Source: Caldalkalibacillus salinus (GTDB lineage: Bacteria; Bacillota; Bacilli; Caldalkalibacillales; JCM-10596). Taken from it: a stretch of DNA of 64,000 bases. The notes under the pieces are model-generated. The model saw nothing but the letters and a program-made list of their open reading frames with translations. It searched no databases and was not told the origin of the DNA. The first letter of the stretch is position 1. Every line of letters starts with the position of its first letter. The position numbers and the translations under genes were made by a program. The DNA is taken from the NCBI RefSeq assembly GCF_016745835.1, contig NZ_JAERVL010000021.1, positions 1 to 64,000 of the forward strand, in the 5' to 3' direction. Positions 17,736 to 27,707 of this stretch are shown here, in pieces.

Positions 17736-18233
17736 TTAAATGTTTGATACCGTTGATAGATAATCGGCCAATTGATCGAATGTTCCTGCAAATCCCTGTT
17801 GAACCATCTCTTGTGATTGCTCGAGAGTCTTGACTTCCTCCTCCGTAGGGGAAACCGGAGCTGCAACCATCGTAAGTGTTGTTTTGCCCTCGTTCTCGTT
17901 GAATGTCAAAGTATTCAGAATTTCTAATGGCCAGTTTTCGTTAAAGGGAGCACGTATGGTATTACCTTCCTCGTCAGAAAAGGAATTGGTGTAAACAAGT
18001 TTTTCTGGAGCATTAATCTCACGGTAAACAAATTTTCCCCACATAACGTTGCCATCCTGTGACTTCTGGCTGTAATGGAAGACACCATCCGGGTGGACTT
18101 CTAATTTAGTAATATCCAGTGTCCATCCTTTTGGACCCCACCAGTTCAAAAGATGTTCTTTTTCGGTAAAAGCTTTAAACACAAGATCTCGTGGCGCATT
18201 GAATGTACGAGTGATTTCGATTTTCGCAGACAT
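17736..18233 (-). CDS. SRPBCC/AHSA1-family ligand-binding protein
   Basis: A 165-residue START-like protein. It opens with KIEITRTFNAPRDLVFKAFT and LNWWGPKGWTLDITKLEV, the standard start of AHSA1 (activator of Hsp90 ATPase 1-like) proteins, and ends with the long C-terminal helix GFAGTFDQLADYL. These proteins enclose a hydrophobic ligand; the actual ligand is unknown. ATG 18233 has GGAGG 6 nt ahead; a longer reading from 18266 has no ribosome site. It follows an ArsR repressor, an arrangement very common for this family, with the repressor controlling both. Confidence 0.88.
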   Translation of the reverse strand: MSAKIEITRTFNAPRDLVFKAFTEKEHLLNWWGPKGWTLDITKLEVHPDGVFHYSQKSQDGNVMWGKFVYREINAPEKLVYTNSFSDEEGNTIRAPFNENWPLEILNTLTFNENEGKTTLTMVAAPVSPTEEEVKTLEQSQEMVQQGFAGTFDQLADYLSTVSNI

Positions 18234-18340
18234 TTTAATTCCTCCAATAAATAATTTTTTTTTCATAAGATCAAATGACTCCTTAATGAAGTCGTTTTTG
18301 AGAGAATAGAATGTTTTCTGTCACTCATGTATGCTTACAC

Positions 18341-18670
18341 TTATTTTAATTTCTCTTCATTCTTTTGTAACTCTTGCAAATAACGATCCAAGCGGTCGAA
18401 ATTTTCTTCCCACATTTCACGGTATTGTTCCAACCAAGAATTTAATTCTTTGAAAGGCTCTGACCGTAATTTGTATATGCGGCGATTCGCTTCAGCATAA
18501 AATTCCACTATTCCTGCATCATATAGAACGCGTAGATGTTTTGACGCTTGTGGCTGTCGTATCTGAAGCCGATCCGCGATTTCCCCCACGGTGAGAGGAC
18601 TGTCACGAAGCAATTCAACAATGTGTAGTCTATTGGGTTCGGCAAGGGCGCTCAATATTTTTGTGTTCAT
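18341..18670 (-). CDS. ArsR-family winged-helix repressor
   Basis: A 109-residue regulator. The winged helix covers the first 85 residues: LAEPNRLHIVELLRDSPLTV, then the recognition helix region IRQPQASKHLRVLYDAGIVE, then YKLRSEPFKELNSWL. No Cys metal-binding motif is present, so it is of the non-metal SdpR-like kind that pairs with SRPBCC proteins. It is the first gene of the operon; a perfect palindrome upstream (18739-18760) is its likely operator. Confidence 0.87.
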   Translation of the reverse strand: MNTKILSALAEPNRLHIVELLRDSPLTVGEIADRLQIRQPQASKHLRVLYDAGIVEFYAEANRRIYKLRSEPFKELNSWLEQYREMWEENFDRLDRYLQELQKNEEKLK

Positions 18671-18738
18671 AATTTCATATTAACACCATCCTTGATTATT
18701 TATGTATTTATTTCTTAATTATAATATACCATAACAGG

Positions 18739-18760
18739 AATATTCCTTTAAAGGAATATT
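18739..18760. promoter_or_regulatory. Perfect palindrome, likely ArsR operator
   Basis: A 22-bp perfect palindrome made of AATATTCC and GGAATATT around TTTAAA lies 70-90 bp upstream of arsR and about 20 bp upstream of a TATAAT -10 element, where the -35 should be. Position, symmetry and size fit a dimeric winged-helix repressor site; binding itself is inferred. Confidence 0.6.
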
Positions 18761-18824
18761 TATTATTTTTTACAGCTATTTTTCGTTAAGTCTGTAATAC
18801 ATAATCTTTTGATTTAAATACCAA

Positions 18825-18851
18825 ATAAAAAGATCGACTGCATTGTCGATC
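18825..18851 (-). terminator. Terminator after the DHFR-like gene
   Basis: Stem GATCGAC / GTCGATC with a 6-nt loop followed by TTTTTATTT. Confidence 0.8.
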
Positions 18852-18939
18852 ACCTAAAGTATATTTTCAGATAACTTTTTGAATATGCCTGCGAGAGCTC
18901 TCGTCTATCACAGGCAATGTTCTACCAGTGTACCGCTAA

Positions 18940-19512
18940 CTATTCAGCAGCAGCGTAGTGCAGCAGCACGTTGCCTGAAGCAAAGCTCTTGGATTGAAGC
19001 AGCGTAAGCCCGATTTGTTTAACCTCTTTGAAAAGTGGCTTTCCTTCACTCGCAATGACCGGTGTTAGGATGAACACATACTCGTCTATCAAGCCGGCAT
19101 TAGTAAGTTGCTGCACGACGGTGCCGCTACCCAAGATGAGAATGTCAGATCCTTCTTCTTCCTTCAGCTTCTTTACAACTTCAGTGATATCTCCACTATA
19201 AAATTCAGTGTTCTCCCAGTCGGACATCTTCAGCGTTTCCGAAAAGACAATTTTCCTCATGTCGGTCAGCTCATGCGCCAACACCTTCATTTCTTCGGGG
19301 GCGTTCGGGTCGCGTAGAACGGGCGGCCATGAAGCCTCGAACAACTCAAAAGTAGCCTTGCCTGCTATGAGCGTATCTGCCTTCACCATCTCGTGAGTCG
19401 TTTTATCAACGTCGTTGTCTGGGACGAACCAGTCCATCCCTCCAGTCATGTCGTTGAGACTAGCAAAATAGCCATCAATAGAAACTCGGTTAATCATTTT
19501 GACTTTACGCAT
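18940..19512 (-). CDS. Dihydrofolate reductase-like protein (RibD C-terminal domain family)
   Basis: A 190-residue protein of the RibD_C/YwjB type, an NADPH-dependent reductase fold. It opens with INRVSIDGYFASLND, has DTLIAGKATFELFEASWP in the middle and DILILGSGTVVQQLTNAGLI at the nucleotide-binding strand, all expected positions. ATG 19512 follows GGAAGGAG; the longer upstream frame reads through the AraC stop region and is not used. Family members are widespread with unknown physiological substrates. It follows an AraC regulator by 82 bp in the same direction, which may control it. Confidence 0.85.
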   Translation of the reverse strand: MRKVKMINRVSIDGYFASLNDMTGGMDWFVPDNDVDKTTHEMVKADTLIAGKATFELFEASWPPVLRDPNAPEEMKVLAHELTDMRKIVFSETLKMSDWENTEFYSGDITEVVKKLKEEEGSDILILGSGTVVQQLTNAGLIDEYVFILTPVIASEGKPLFKEVKQIGLTLLQSKSFASGNVLLHYAAAE

Positions 19513-19594
19513 TGTAATGCTCCTTCCTTTATATTGTACATTCCCATTATAATTGGAAAGAGTGATATAAAATTGTACAAAGCCGTCATTTTTG

Positions 19595-20431
19595 CTATAA
19601 ATACGATGACCCGGCCTCATCGGTATGGAATTCACTAACTTTATTCGCAATGCTTTTGGGCGTAACCCAGGAAAATGCTTTGATGTCGCGGATAAAATGC
19701 GATTGATCGTAATAGTTAAGCGCGTAAGCGATATCCGAAAATCGTTCGTACTTCCCCGTACTCATCATCTTCAGTGCTTCATTCACACGCTTTACTCGAA
19801 TGTACAGCTGGGGTGGCATGCCAACGACTCGGGCAAAACGCTTCTGGAATTGACGCTCCGAAATATGAAATGCCGACAATAATTTTTTTACTGTAACCGT
19901 TGAAATGTGCAAACGAATATAATCCAGCGTCTGCTCGATGAGTTCATCTCTTTTATTCGTTTGCTCCAGCTTTGTGATAAGGAATTCACCAAGCATAGTA
20001 ATTCGTTCAGCATTTGTTTTGGTGGCTATAAGATGCTTCTCTAGCTTTTTTGCACCAATTTGGTCGGGCATTAGAAAGCCTTGGTTGAGCGAGGATGCAT
20101 CCATACCAAACAACGTATAGAGTGCGTGAGACTTGAAGACCACTTGTATTGTCGTGTAAGGCTTGTTTCTGAAGTGCATGACACTCGGCTCCGAACCTTG
20201 TCCATGTAGAAACAATATTGGAATATTCGAAATTTGTGCCGAGCGTGTCGCAATACTTTCTATAGCAGCTGAAACATCGGTGGAAAGTTGGAACACAATA
20301 CCAGGAAGGCCATTCGGACATACCTTAACATCCAATGCTTCACTGCCCGTATGCGTGGCAATCCGAAGGCACTCAATATCGCGTCTTAATTCCTTTGGTG
20401 GCGGCAAGACTGTAAAGTTTATGGTTCTCAT
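19595..20431 (-). CDS. AraC-family transcriptional regulator
   Basis: A 278-residue regulator with an N-terminal sensor region of about 165 residues (LPPPKELRRDIECLRI type, seen in many Bacillales AraC proteins with a cupin-like fold) and a C-terminal double helix-turn-helix. The latter is visible as AFHISERQFQKRFARVVGMP and YFDQ-like FSDIAYALNYYDQSHFIRDI. The ligand is unknown. It stands upstream of the DHFR-like gene on the same strand. The 252 bp upstream of it (20432-20683) contain no gene. Confidence 0.86.
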   Translation of the reverse strand: MRTINFTVLPPPKELRRDIECLRIATHTGSEALDVKVCPNGLPGIVFQLSTDVSAAIESIATRSAQISNIPILFLHGQGSEPSVMHFRNKPYTTIQVVFKSHALYTLFGMDASSLNQGFLMPDQIGAKKLEKHLIATKTNAERITMLGEFLITKLEQTNKRDELIEQTLDYIRLHISTVTVKKLLSAFHISERQFQKRFARVVGMPPQLYIRVKRVNEALKMMSTGKYERFSDIAYALNYYDQSHFIRDIKAFSWVTPKSIANKVSEFHTDEAGSSYL

Positions 20432-20683
20432 AACCCGCTAAAACCTCCGGCTAAAGGTAGTTGCTGATTCCTATGGATACTGGTTGATACATGTTACATA
20501 CCTCCAGATGCACGTTATTGTATGCTCTACTCATGATATCCTTGCCTATGAATTCAACGATACATAGGGGGATTATAATTCAGCAAGCCCCAAACGCAAG
20601 GTGTAATATGGTTGTAGATCAATGTTGATTATGGCGACAAACCTCTCATCTTTATCCACCCAACATCATTATCAATCGATTTA

Positions 20684-21283
20684 TTATGTTTTAAAGATTC
20701 TCAAAATAAGTTCTACATCAGGTGTTGGAATTATTTTATTACCTTGAAGCTGTTGCATTGCAATCCCTTGAATTACCGCAAAGTATAAAGCAGCTAATTT
20801 AACTGGATCTTTATGTACAATTTCTGCTGATTTTTGACCAGCTTTAATAATCGGTAAAATTCCTTCTAATGCATTGGGTGATTTGTCATTAATTATTGAT
20901 TTAATTTGTTCAGGTACTGCATCAGAAGTAAAAGCTTGGATAGTTATAAGGTTGTAGTAAGCACCGTCTTCTGACATTTCCTTTGAAATCTTTTCGGTCA
21001 TCCATTTTATTTTTCCTAACGGTGATAATTTTTGTTGTGAGGCATAATCTACAACCATTTTTGATCCTTCTAATGCCCTTTCAACGAGCGTCGAAAAGAT
21101 TTCATCTTTAGAACTAAAATAATGATAAACCAAACCATGGCTTAAACCAGCTTCTGATTTAATATCACTTATTTTAGTAGCAGCAAACCCACGTTTGGCA
21201 AAAACCTTAAGAGCAGACTGCAAAATCTGTTCTCTACGTTCATCTCTTAATTGTTTATTTTGTTCTTCGTTTCTTGGAGACAT
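20684..21283 (-). CDS. TetR-family transcriptional repressor
   Basis: A 199-residue regulator. The N-terminal helix-turn-helix is visible as QILQSALKVFAKRGFAATKI followed by SDIKSEAGLSHGLVYHYFSS; the remaining helices form the ligand and dimer domain. It lies 22 bp downstream of the ABC ATPase gene in the same operon, the usual arrangement for a repressor controlling an exporter. Since the permease partner is broken, it may now be an orphan. Confidence 0.88.
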   Translation of the reverse strand: MSPRNEEQNKQLRDERREQILQSALKVFAKRGFAATKISDIKSEAGLSHGLVYHYFSSKDEIFSTLVERALEGSKMVVDYASQQKLSPLGKIKWMTEKISKEMSEDGAYYNLITIQAFTSDAVPEQIKSIINDKSPNALEGILPIIKAGQKSAEIVHKDPVKLAALYFAVIQGIAMQQLQGNKIIPTPDVELILRIFKT

Positions 21284-21305
21284 AATAAAACCCTTTCAAC
21301 TATTA

Positions 21306-21986
21306 TTATTCTATTGGTTGGTAATCATTTAGTTGACCATCACGGATAAAGACAACACGACTTGCCCTTTCGGAAAGTTCGGGATCATGAGTGACCATTA
21401 AAATTGTGTGTCCGTCAGCATGTAGTTTTTCAAGCAGATCTAAAATGAGTTTCCCGTTTTCACTGTCAAGATTTCCGGTCGGCTCATCTGCCAAAATGAG
21501 ATCCGGATAATTAGCTAATGCTCTTGCAATGGAGACTCTTTGCCGTTGTCCGCCCGATAGTTTAGAAGGCATGTGTTCCAATCGGTCCAATAAATTGACT
21601 TTTCCCAGAAGTTGCTTTGCTTTCTCATTCGCTTCTTTTCGACTGATTCCTGCAAGCTTCATCGGTAGTGCCACATTTTCTATTGCAGATAAGGAAGAGA
21701 TCAGATTAAACGTTTGAAAAATGAAGCCTATACGTCTTAATCGTAAGTCAGTCTCTTGTTTTGAATTCAGTTTACTATAGTCCTCCCCTTTAAAGATGAT
21801 TTCACCCTCGGTTGGTGAATCCATGGCTCCAATAAGGTGCAACAAGCTTGATTTTCCGCTTCCGGACGGACCCATTAAGGCAATGAATTCTCCTTCTTTT
21901 ATATTTAAATCAATGCCTCGAACAGCATGAACGGCAGTGTCCCCATGACCATAAGTTTTCCATAAGTTTTTAACATTTATAATCAC
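21306..21986 (-). CDS. ABC transporter ATP-binding protein (MacB/LolD type)
   Basis: A 226-residue ATPase with Walker A GPSGSGKSSLLHLIGAMD, Q-loop FQTFNLISS, signature LSGGQRQRVSIARALA, Walker B LILADEPTGNLD and H-loop MVTHDPE. The motif set and length fit the ATPase that works with FtsX/MacB-type permeases in exporting peptides, antibiotics or lipoproteins. The permease gene directly upstream is truncated (22013-22474), so the transporter is probably not functional unless a partner is encoded elsewhere. Confidence 0.9.
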   Translation of the reverse strand: MIINVKNLWKTYGHGDTAVHAVRGIDLNIKEGEFIALMGPSGSGKSSLLHLIGAMDSPTEGEIIFKGEDYSKLNSKQETDLRLRRIGFIFQTFNLISSLSAIENVALPMKLAGISRKEANEKAKQLLGKVNLLDRLEHMPSKLSGGQRQRVSIARALANYPDLILADEPTGNLDSENGKLILDLLEKLHADGHTILMVTHDPELSERASRVVFIRDGQLNDYQPIE

Positions 21987-22012
21987 GATGCATATCCTCC
22001 CCGAACTTTGTA

Positions 22013-22474
22013 TTATTCATATCGTACACTTTCCAGGGGATTGACCCTTTGTGCAGTCCATGCTGGCCAAAGAGCTGCCAACAGTCCAACGAGAACGGAT
22101 ACAGAAATGGTCTCCAACCATCTTCCCAGATCTATTATCCATGCATCAAACATGAGATAGTTAATGATTGCAGAAACAGGCAGTGCAAGAATACCGCCTG
22201 ACAAACAGTAAGTAAGACTTTCAGCCAAAATGGTACAAATAATGACCCTTCTAGACGCACCAATAGCTTTTAAGGTGCCGATTTCTTTTTTCCTCTCAAA
22301 AATAGACATGACCATCACAATGGTAACAACGACAGTAGCGATGAAAATCGTGGTGTAATTGGTCATGGCGAAAAATGCGCGCATCTTTTCCAGTATTTTT
22401 TGAGCATTATCCGCCAAGTCTTCAGAAATTGAGCCCGTCAGGTCAGGGTAATTTGCATTGATTTGTTTTGCCAA
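22013..22474 (-). pseudogene. FtsX/MacB-type ABC permease, N-terminally truncated
   Basis: Only the last 153 residues are present, with three membrane helices and the FtsX-domain motif MSIFERKKEIGTLKAIGASR, ending in RVNPLESVRYE. Complete relatives have about 380-400 residues including an N-terminal helix and a large extracytoplasmic domain. Homology-like sequence extends a few codons further upstream (FINKSLAKQ) and then stops near 22495, immediately beside the groEL terminator. The break therefore lies at the junction with the conserved groESL block. Confidence 0.75.
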
Positions 22475-22507
22475 GCTTTTATTAATAAAGCATCACCTTC
22501 TAACGTA

Positions 22508-22560
22508 GCAAAAGAAAAAGGCTTCCCACAAGTTTGATCAACTTATGAGAAGCCTCTTTT
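22508..22560 (-). terminator. groEL terminator
   Basis: Long stem with outer arms AGGCTTC / GAAGCCT and inner arms AAGTTGATC / AACTT, ending in TTTTTCTTTT on the minus strand, 60 bp after groEL. A diverged copy lies at 17161-17213. Confidence 0.85.
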
Positions 22561-22619
22561 ATATACCTGATGTTAGCAAATCGTAGATAAACCCTTATAT
22601 ATCAAGGGGTTGAGCGGTA

Positions 22620-24299
<1,680 letters not shown>

Positions 24300-24341
24300 C
24301 TATGTAGGGACTTCATCCCCGTATTTAATATATCGATATCG

Positions 24342-24623
24342 TTATTCTGAAACAGCTAAAATGTCGCTTTCGCGCATGATAAGAAGCTCTTTATCTCCAA
24401 ACTTCACTTCAGTTCCTGCATACTTGGAGAAGATCACACGGTCTCCTTCTTTAACTTCTAGAGCTACGCGTTCACCATTTTCATAGCGTCCACTTCCCAC
24501 AGCAACCACTTTACCTTCTTGAGGTTTTTCTTTTGCTGAGTCAGGAAGTACAATCCCGCTTGCTGTTGTTTCTTCTTTTTCCAATGCTTCAATCACAACA
24601 CGATCGCCTAGTGGCTTTAACAT
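24342..24623 (-). CDS. groES: Co-chaperonin GroES (Hsp10)
   Basis: A 93-residue lid of the chaperonin. Conserved features include [17 protein letters not shown], the mobile loop [19 protein letters not shown] and [15 protein letters not shown] 24623 has AAGGAGGG 8 nt upstream; a GTG three codons earlier overlaps that ribosome site and is unlikely. It is the first gene of groESL, under CIRCE/HrcA heat-shock control. Confidence 0.97.
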   Translation of the reverse strand: MLKPLGDRVVIEALEKEETTASGIVLPDSAKEKPQEGKVVAVGSGRYENGERVALEVKEGDRVIFSKYAGTEVKFGDKELLIMRESDILAVSE

Positions 24624-24668
24624 GGAAAACACCCTCCTTGTTTCAGATATTCAACTCTTATCTCATTG

Positions 24669-24695
24669 TTAGCACTCGCTATAAGTGAGTGCTAA
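24669..24695. promoter_or_regulatory. CIRCE operator (HrcA site)
   Basis: Perfect inverted repeat TTAGCACTC, nine bases, GAGTGCTAA, located between the groES promoter and start codon. This is the canonical HrcA binding element, so groESL is a class I heat-shock operon here. Confidence 0.98.
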
Positions 24696-24703
24696 CAATT
24701 AAT

Positions 24704-24732
24704 ATAATAATCACTCAAACATGATTTTGCAA
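24704..24732 (-). promoter_or_regulatory. Sigma-A promoter of groESL
   Basis: -35 TTGCAA (24727-24732), 17 bp, -10 TATTAT (24704-24709). The transcription start would fall at the edge of CIRCE, as in B. subtilis. Confidence 0.85.
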
Positions 24733-24780
24733 GTCTTTTTACCTCTTTTTACAAAAAAAATTTTGAAACGAGAGACAAAG

Positions 24781-24813
24781 AAAAACACCTTACCATTCTA
24801 GGCAGGTGCTTCC
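24781..24813 (-). terminator. Terminator of the moaC-tatC operon
   Basis: CACCTGCC / GG.AAGGTG stem followed by TTTTTCTTT on the minus strand, about 25 bp after tatC. Confidence 0.75.
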
Positions 24814-24838
24814 AATATTATTCTTTAAAGATGTTAAA

Positions 24839-25621
24839 TTATTTTACGCTCTGTTCACGATCAATTTGATCATTCTGCTCCGCTCGTTGTTCTCTGACTT
24901 TTCTTTTTTGTAATCTCTTATACGTCACACGAGATAGACCTACACTTAATTCGTAAAGTAGGATGAGTGGCAGTGTAACAAATAAGTGTGACAACAGCTC
25001 TGGCGGTGTGATAATCGCAGCAATGACGAACAGAACAAAGTAAGCGTATTTCCTGAATGTCACCAACAGCTTCGGTGTGATCACTTCTAATCGCGTTAAG
25101 AAAAGAATGAGAATCGGCATCTGAAATAGTAAACCGAATGGAAAGACGAGTGTAAATAAGAAGCTAAAGAATTGGTGGATGCCATACATCTCCTCCGCAC
25201 CAAGTCTTATGGCAATCTCGGTCATGAACTTAAACACAAAAGGAAACAACCAAAAATAACCGAATGACATGCCTAGTAAGAATAAAGCTAAGGCACTAGG
25301 AATAAAGCTTAAAGTCACCTTACGCTCTCGGTCGGTTAGTCCCGGCTTGATAAATGACCACACTTGAAATAAGAGAAAAGGAAACGTGATCACAAAGGCC
25401 ACAATCAAAGAGAATTGAAAATACACTTTGAAAGCGTCTGTGGGTGCGATCAATACGAGTGAAAGATGATGAGCAATGTCCTGTTCAATGTATTGAATGA
25501 CATGCTCAGCTGTAATAAATCCAACGATCGTCGACAGGAGAAAAACAATAAACGTATACACAAGACGTTTACGTAATTCCCCAAAATGCTCCCACATCGT
25601 CATGTTGGAACGTTTAGTCAT
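24839..25621 (-). CDS. tatC: Sec-independent translocase protein TatC
   Basis: A membrane protein of about 260 residues with six helices, the receptor for twin-arginine signal peptides. The cytoplasmic N-terminus MWEHFGELRKRLVYTFIVF and the segments PTDAFKVYFQFSL and FLLFQVWSFIKPGLTDRERK are family hallmarks. ATG 25621 with GGAAGAAGG is preferred; an ATG at 25648 overlapping the tatA stop is possible. The C-terminus is charged and slightly long. It pairs with tatA just upstream, a two-component TatAC system as in B. subtilis TatAy-TatCy. Confidence 0.95.
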   Translation of the reverse strand: MTKRSNMTMWEHFGELRKRLVYTFIVFLLSTIVGFITAEHVIQYIEQDIAHHLSLVLIAPTDAFKVYFQFSLIVAFVITFPFLLFQVWSFIKPGLTDRERKVTLSFIPSALALFLLGMSFGYFWLFPFVFKFMTEIAIRLGAEEMYGIHQFFSFLFTLVFPFGLLFQMPILILFLTRLEVITPKLLVTFRKYAYFVLFVIAAIITPPELLSHLFVTLPLILLYELSVGLSRVTYKRLQKRKVREQRAEQNDQIDREQSVK

Positions 25622-25647
25622 GTTGAAACCTTCTTCCCTCAGGACCA

Positions 25648-25839
25648 TTATTTTTCTTCTTTCTTCTTATCTGCTTGCTCATCCTCATCCGCCAAGCCTT
25701 TGGTCGCATTCTTAAACTCTTTTAATGTTTTTCCGAATGCTTTGCCTAGCTCTGGTAACTTACTAGGGCCAAAAATCAATAAGGCGACTAGAATAATTAA
25801 AATTAAGCTTACTGGTCCGATTGTTCCCATTGTCTTCAC
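25648..25839 (-). CDS. tatA: Twin-arginine translocase pore subunit TatA
   Basis: A 63-residue protein with one N-terminal helix ([18 protein letters not shown]), the hinge [16 protein letters not shown] amphipathic helix and a charged Lys/Glu tail, the complete TatA layout. It forms the export channel with TatC. The start overlaps the rex stop by four bases (ATGA), so translation is coupled. Confidence 0.94.
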   Translation of the reverse strand: MKTMGTIGPVSLILIILVALLIFGPSKLPELGKAFGKTLKEFKNATKGLADEDEQADKKKEEK

Positions 25840-26474
25840 TCCTCTTTTTGTAACGGATAATGCCTCAAGAAATATTCGAGTGTTTGTAATTCTACTGTTA
25901 AATCTATGTGTTGTACACGTATGTGGGACGGAACATCCAGGCGTGCTGGTGTAAAGTTTAAAATGCCTTCAATGCCAGCATGAACAAGGTTGTCTGTTGT
26001 CTTTTGGGCCACAGACACCGGCACGGCTAATATCGCTATATCACAATCGATAGGGGATGTTGAAAGTTCATGGGTATGATGGACTTCGACTCCACCTATA
26101 GTCTGCCCTATTTTTTCAGGGGTAATATCATAAGCGCGTACAATTTGAATGTTATGGTTCTTTTGAAAGTTATAATTTAATAGTGCCGTTCCTAAGTTTC
26201 CTACCCCCACTAGAATGACGGCGGTAGGACTATCTTGTGCGAGTATTTCTCTAAAGAATTGTAATAGATATTCTACACTATATCCATACCCTTTTTTACC
26301 CAAAGCACCAAAACAGGAGAAATCCCGGCGTATGGTTGCAGCATCCACTTTTACAGCCTCACTCAGTTCCGAAGAGGATACCCTTTGCTTTCCCGTCGCT
26401 TGTAAATTCTCTAAGAATCGATAATAAATGGGGAGTCGCTTGGCTGTTGCTTGTGGGATGTGTTGCTGCTTCAT
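25836..26474 (-). CDS. rex: Redox-sensing transcriptional repressor Rex
   Basis: A 212-residue repressor that senses the NADH/NAD+ ratio. It has an N-terminal winged helix ([26 protein letters not shown] region) and a Rossmann domain with the dinucleotide loop [15 protein letters not shown], then a C-terminal swapped helix. It is embedded in the moaC-moaB-rex-tatA-tatC operon with four-base overlaps at both ends. A Rex-box-like sequence covers the operon promoter (27580-27597), suggesting autoregulation. Confidence 0.95.
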   Translation of the reverse strand: MKQQHIPQATAKRLPIYYRFLENLQATGKQRVSSSELSEAVKVDAATIRRDFSCFGALGKKGYGYSVEYLLQFFREILAQDSPTAVILVGVGNLGTALLNYNFQKNHNIQIVRAYDITPEKIGQTIGGVEVHHTHELSTSPIDCDIAILAVPVSVAQKTTDNLVHAGIEGILNFTPARLDVPSHIRVQHIDLTVELQTLEYFLRHYPLQKEE

Positions 26475-26977
26475 TCACTGTCCCCTCCGAGTTTAAAGAC
26501 CTTACGCTCCCCTTGTAGGATTTGCAATGCGTTAGGAAGCTGATCAGATATTGCTTGTAAACAGTATTTTGCCGCGTCAGGTGCACCTGGCAAATTAATG
26601 ATAAGCGTATTGCCCCGCGTACCGCATAACGCTCTGGTTAACATCGCCTGTCTGGAATAGGTCATGGCATGTCTTCTCATTTCTTCAGCCATCCCCGGAA
26701 CAATACGATCGATCACGAGTCTTGTCGCCTCTGGTGTCACGTCTTCTGGACTTAGGCTTGTACCACCGATCGTGATCATCAGATCTGCACGATGCCGATC
26801 GACGATTTCGATCATGTTTTCTTTTAATGTTTCAATATCATCTGGTAAAATGCGGTATGAAATCACTTCTGAATCTAAATGACTTTGAATGAGCTCCTGT
26901 ATCACCGGTCCACTATCATCTTCCCTTTCCCCACGTGACGCGCGATCACTTGCTGTAATCATGGCAACCTTCCACAT
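26471..26977 (-). CDS. moaB: Molybdenum cofactor biosynthesis protein MoaB/MogA
   Basis: A 168-residue MoCF-fold protein, expected to adenylylate molybdopterin. Visible are [40 protein letters not shown] and the [18 protein letters not shown] region. It sits between moaC and rex with only three bases to moaC and a four-base overlap to rex. Whether it acts as MoaB or MogA cannot be told from sequence alone. Confidence 0.9.
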   Translation of the reverse strand: MWKVAMITASDRASRGEREDDSGPVIQELIQSHLDSEVISYRILPDDIETLKENMIEIVDRHRADLMITIGGTSLSPEDVTPEATRLVIDRIVPGMAEEMRRHAMTYSRQAMLTRALCGTRGNTLIINLPGAPDAAKYCLQAISDQLPNALQILQGERKVFKLGGDSE

Positions 26978-26979
26978 CT

Positions 26980-27549
26980 TTAATGCTCCTCCTTTAGTTT
27001 TCTCTGGTAGTCTCCACTCTTTCCACCTGATTTGGACGCTAGGTATGTTGGTCCTAGTATCATCCCTTTATCTATTGCTTTACACATATCATAAATGGTC
27101 AAAGCACTAACTGAAGCAGCTGTTAGCGCTTCCATCTCTACCCCTGTTTTTCCATCCGTTTTGACGGTAACCTCTATCTTTAATGCAAAACGTTCTTCTT
27201 GTTCGTATTCAACTTGTTGTTCTCCCGCTGCCGCTATACTTTTACTTTCTTGGCCTGCACTTTGAGAGGTTAACTTCTCGCCTCGAAATGTGATATCAAC
27301 GCCTGAAAGTGAAAGCGGATGACACATCGGGATAATATCTGACGTTTTTTTGGCAGCCATGACGCCAGCTATCTGTGCGACAGATAAAACATCTCCCTTG
27401 CCGATCTTACCTTCTTCTATCTTATGGTAAACTTCCGCCCCCATCTGAACTTCACTGTGGGCGACGGCCACTCTCGTTGTGACCTGTTTGTCCGATATAT
27501 CGACCATCTTAGGTCTCGCTTGCTTATTGAAGTGTGTAAACGACCCCAT
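26980..27549 (-). CDS. moaC: Cyclic pyranopterin monophosphate synthase MoaC
   Basis: A 189-residue enzyme for the second half of step one of molybdopterin synthesis. Conserved parts: [53 protein letters not shown] and [17 protein letters not shown]. It is about 25 residues longer than usual owing to a polar Gln/Ser/Glu-rich insertion after [10 protein letters not shown], at a position where relatives have a short loop. It opens the moaC-moaB-rex-tatA-tatC operon; no moaA, moeA or moaE is in this window. Confidence 0.95.
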   Translation of the reverse strand: MGSFTHFNKQARPKMVDISDKQVTTRVAVAHSEVQMGAEVYHKIEEGKIGKGDVLSVAQIAGVMAAKKTSDIIPMCHPLSLSGVDITFRGEKLTSQSAGQESKSIAAAGEQQVEYEQEERFALKIEVTVKTDGKTGVEMEALTAASVSALTIYDMCKAIDKGMILGPTYLASKSGGKSGDYQRKLKEEH

Positions 27550-27579
27550 CGGTATCCTCCTTCAATAGATCTGCTTACA

Positions 27580-27597
27580 TTGTACATGATTTCACAA
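27580..27597. promoter_or_regulatory. Rex-box-like operator over the moaC promoter
   Basis: TTGTACATGATTTCACAA has one perfect Rex half site (TTTCACAA) and the matching TTGT at the other end. A plausible -10 (TACAAT on the minus strand) lies inside it. A second partial site, TTGTGAAAATTTGTGTG, lies at 27635-27651. Rex is encoded in this same operon, so feedback control by NADH is plausible but inferred. Confidence 0.5.
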
Positions 27598-27652
27598 TCC
27601 TTGTCTTCACCTAACAAAAGGACAAGTGATAAATTTGTGAAAATTTGTGTGC

Positions 27653-27682
27653 TTGAAAGCAAACCTTAGACTAAGGTACACT
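27653..27682 (+). promoter_or_regulatory. Promoter of the ABC-F gene
   Basis: -35 TTGAAA (27653-27658), 18 bp, -10 TACACT (27677-27682), about 25 bp upstream of the ydiF-like start. Confidence 0.55.
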
Positions 27683-27707
27683 GAGGGTATTGACTGAGGT
27701 GAAAACC

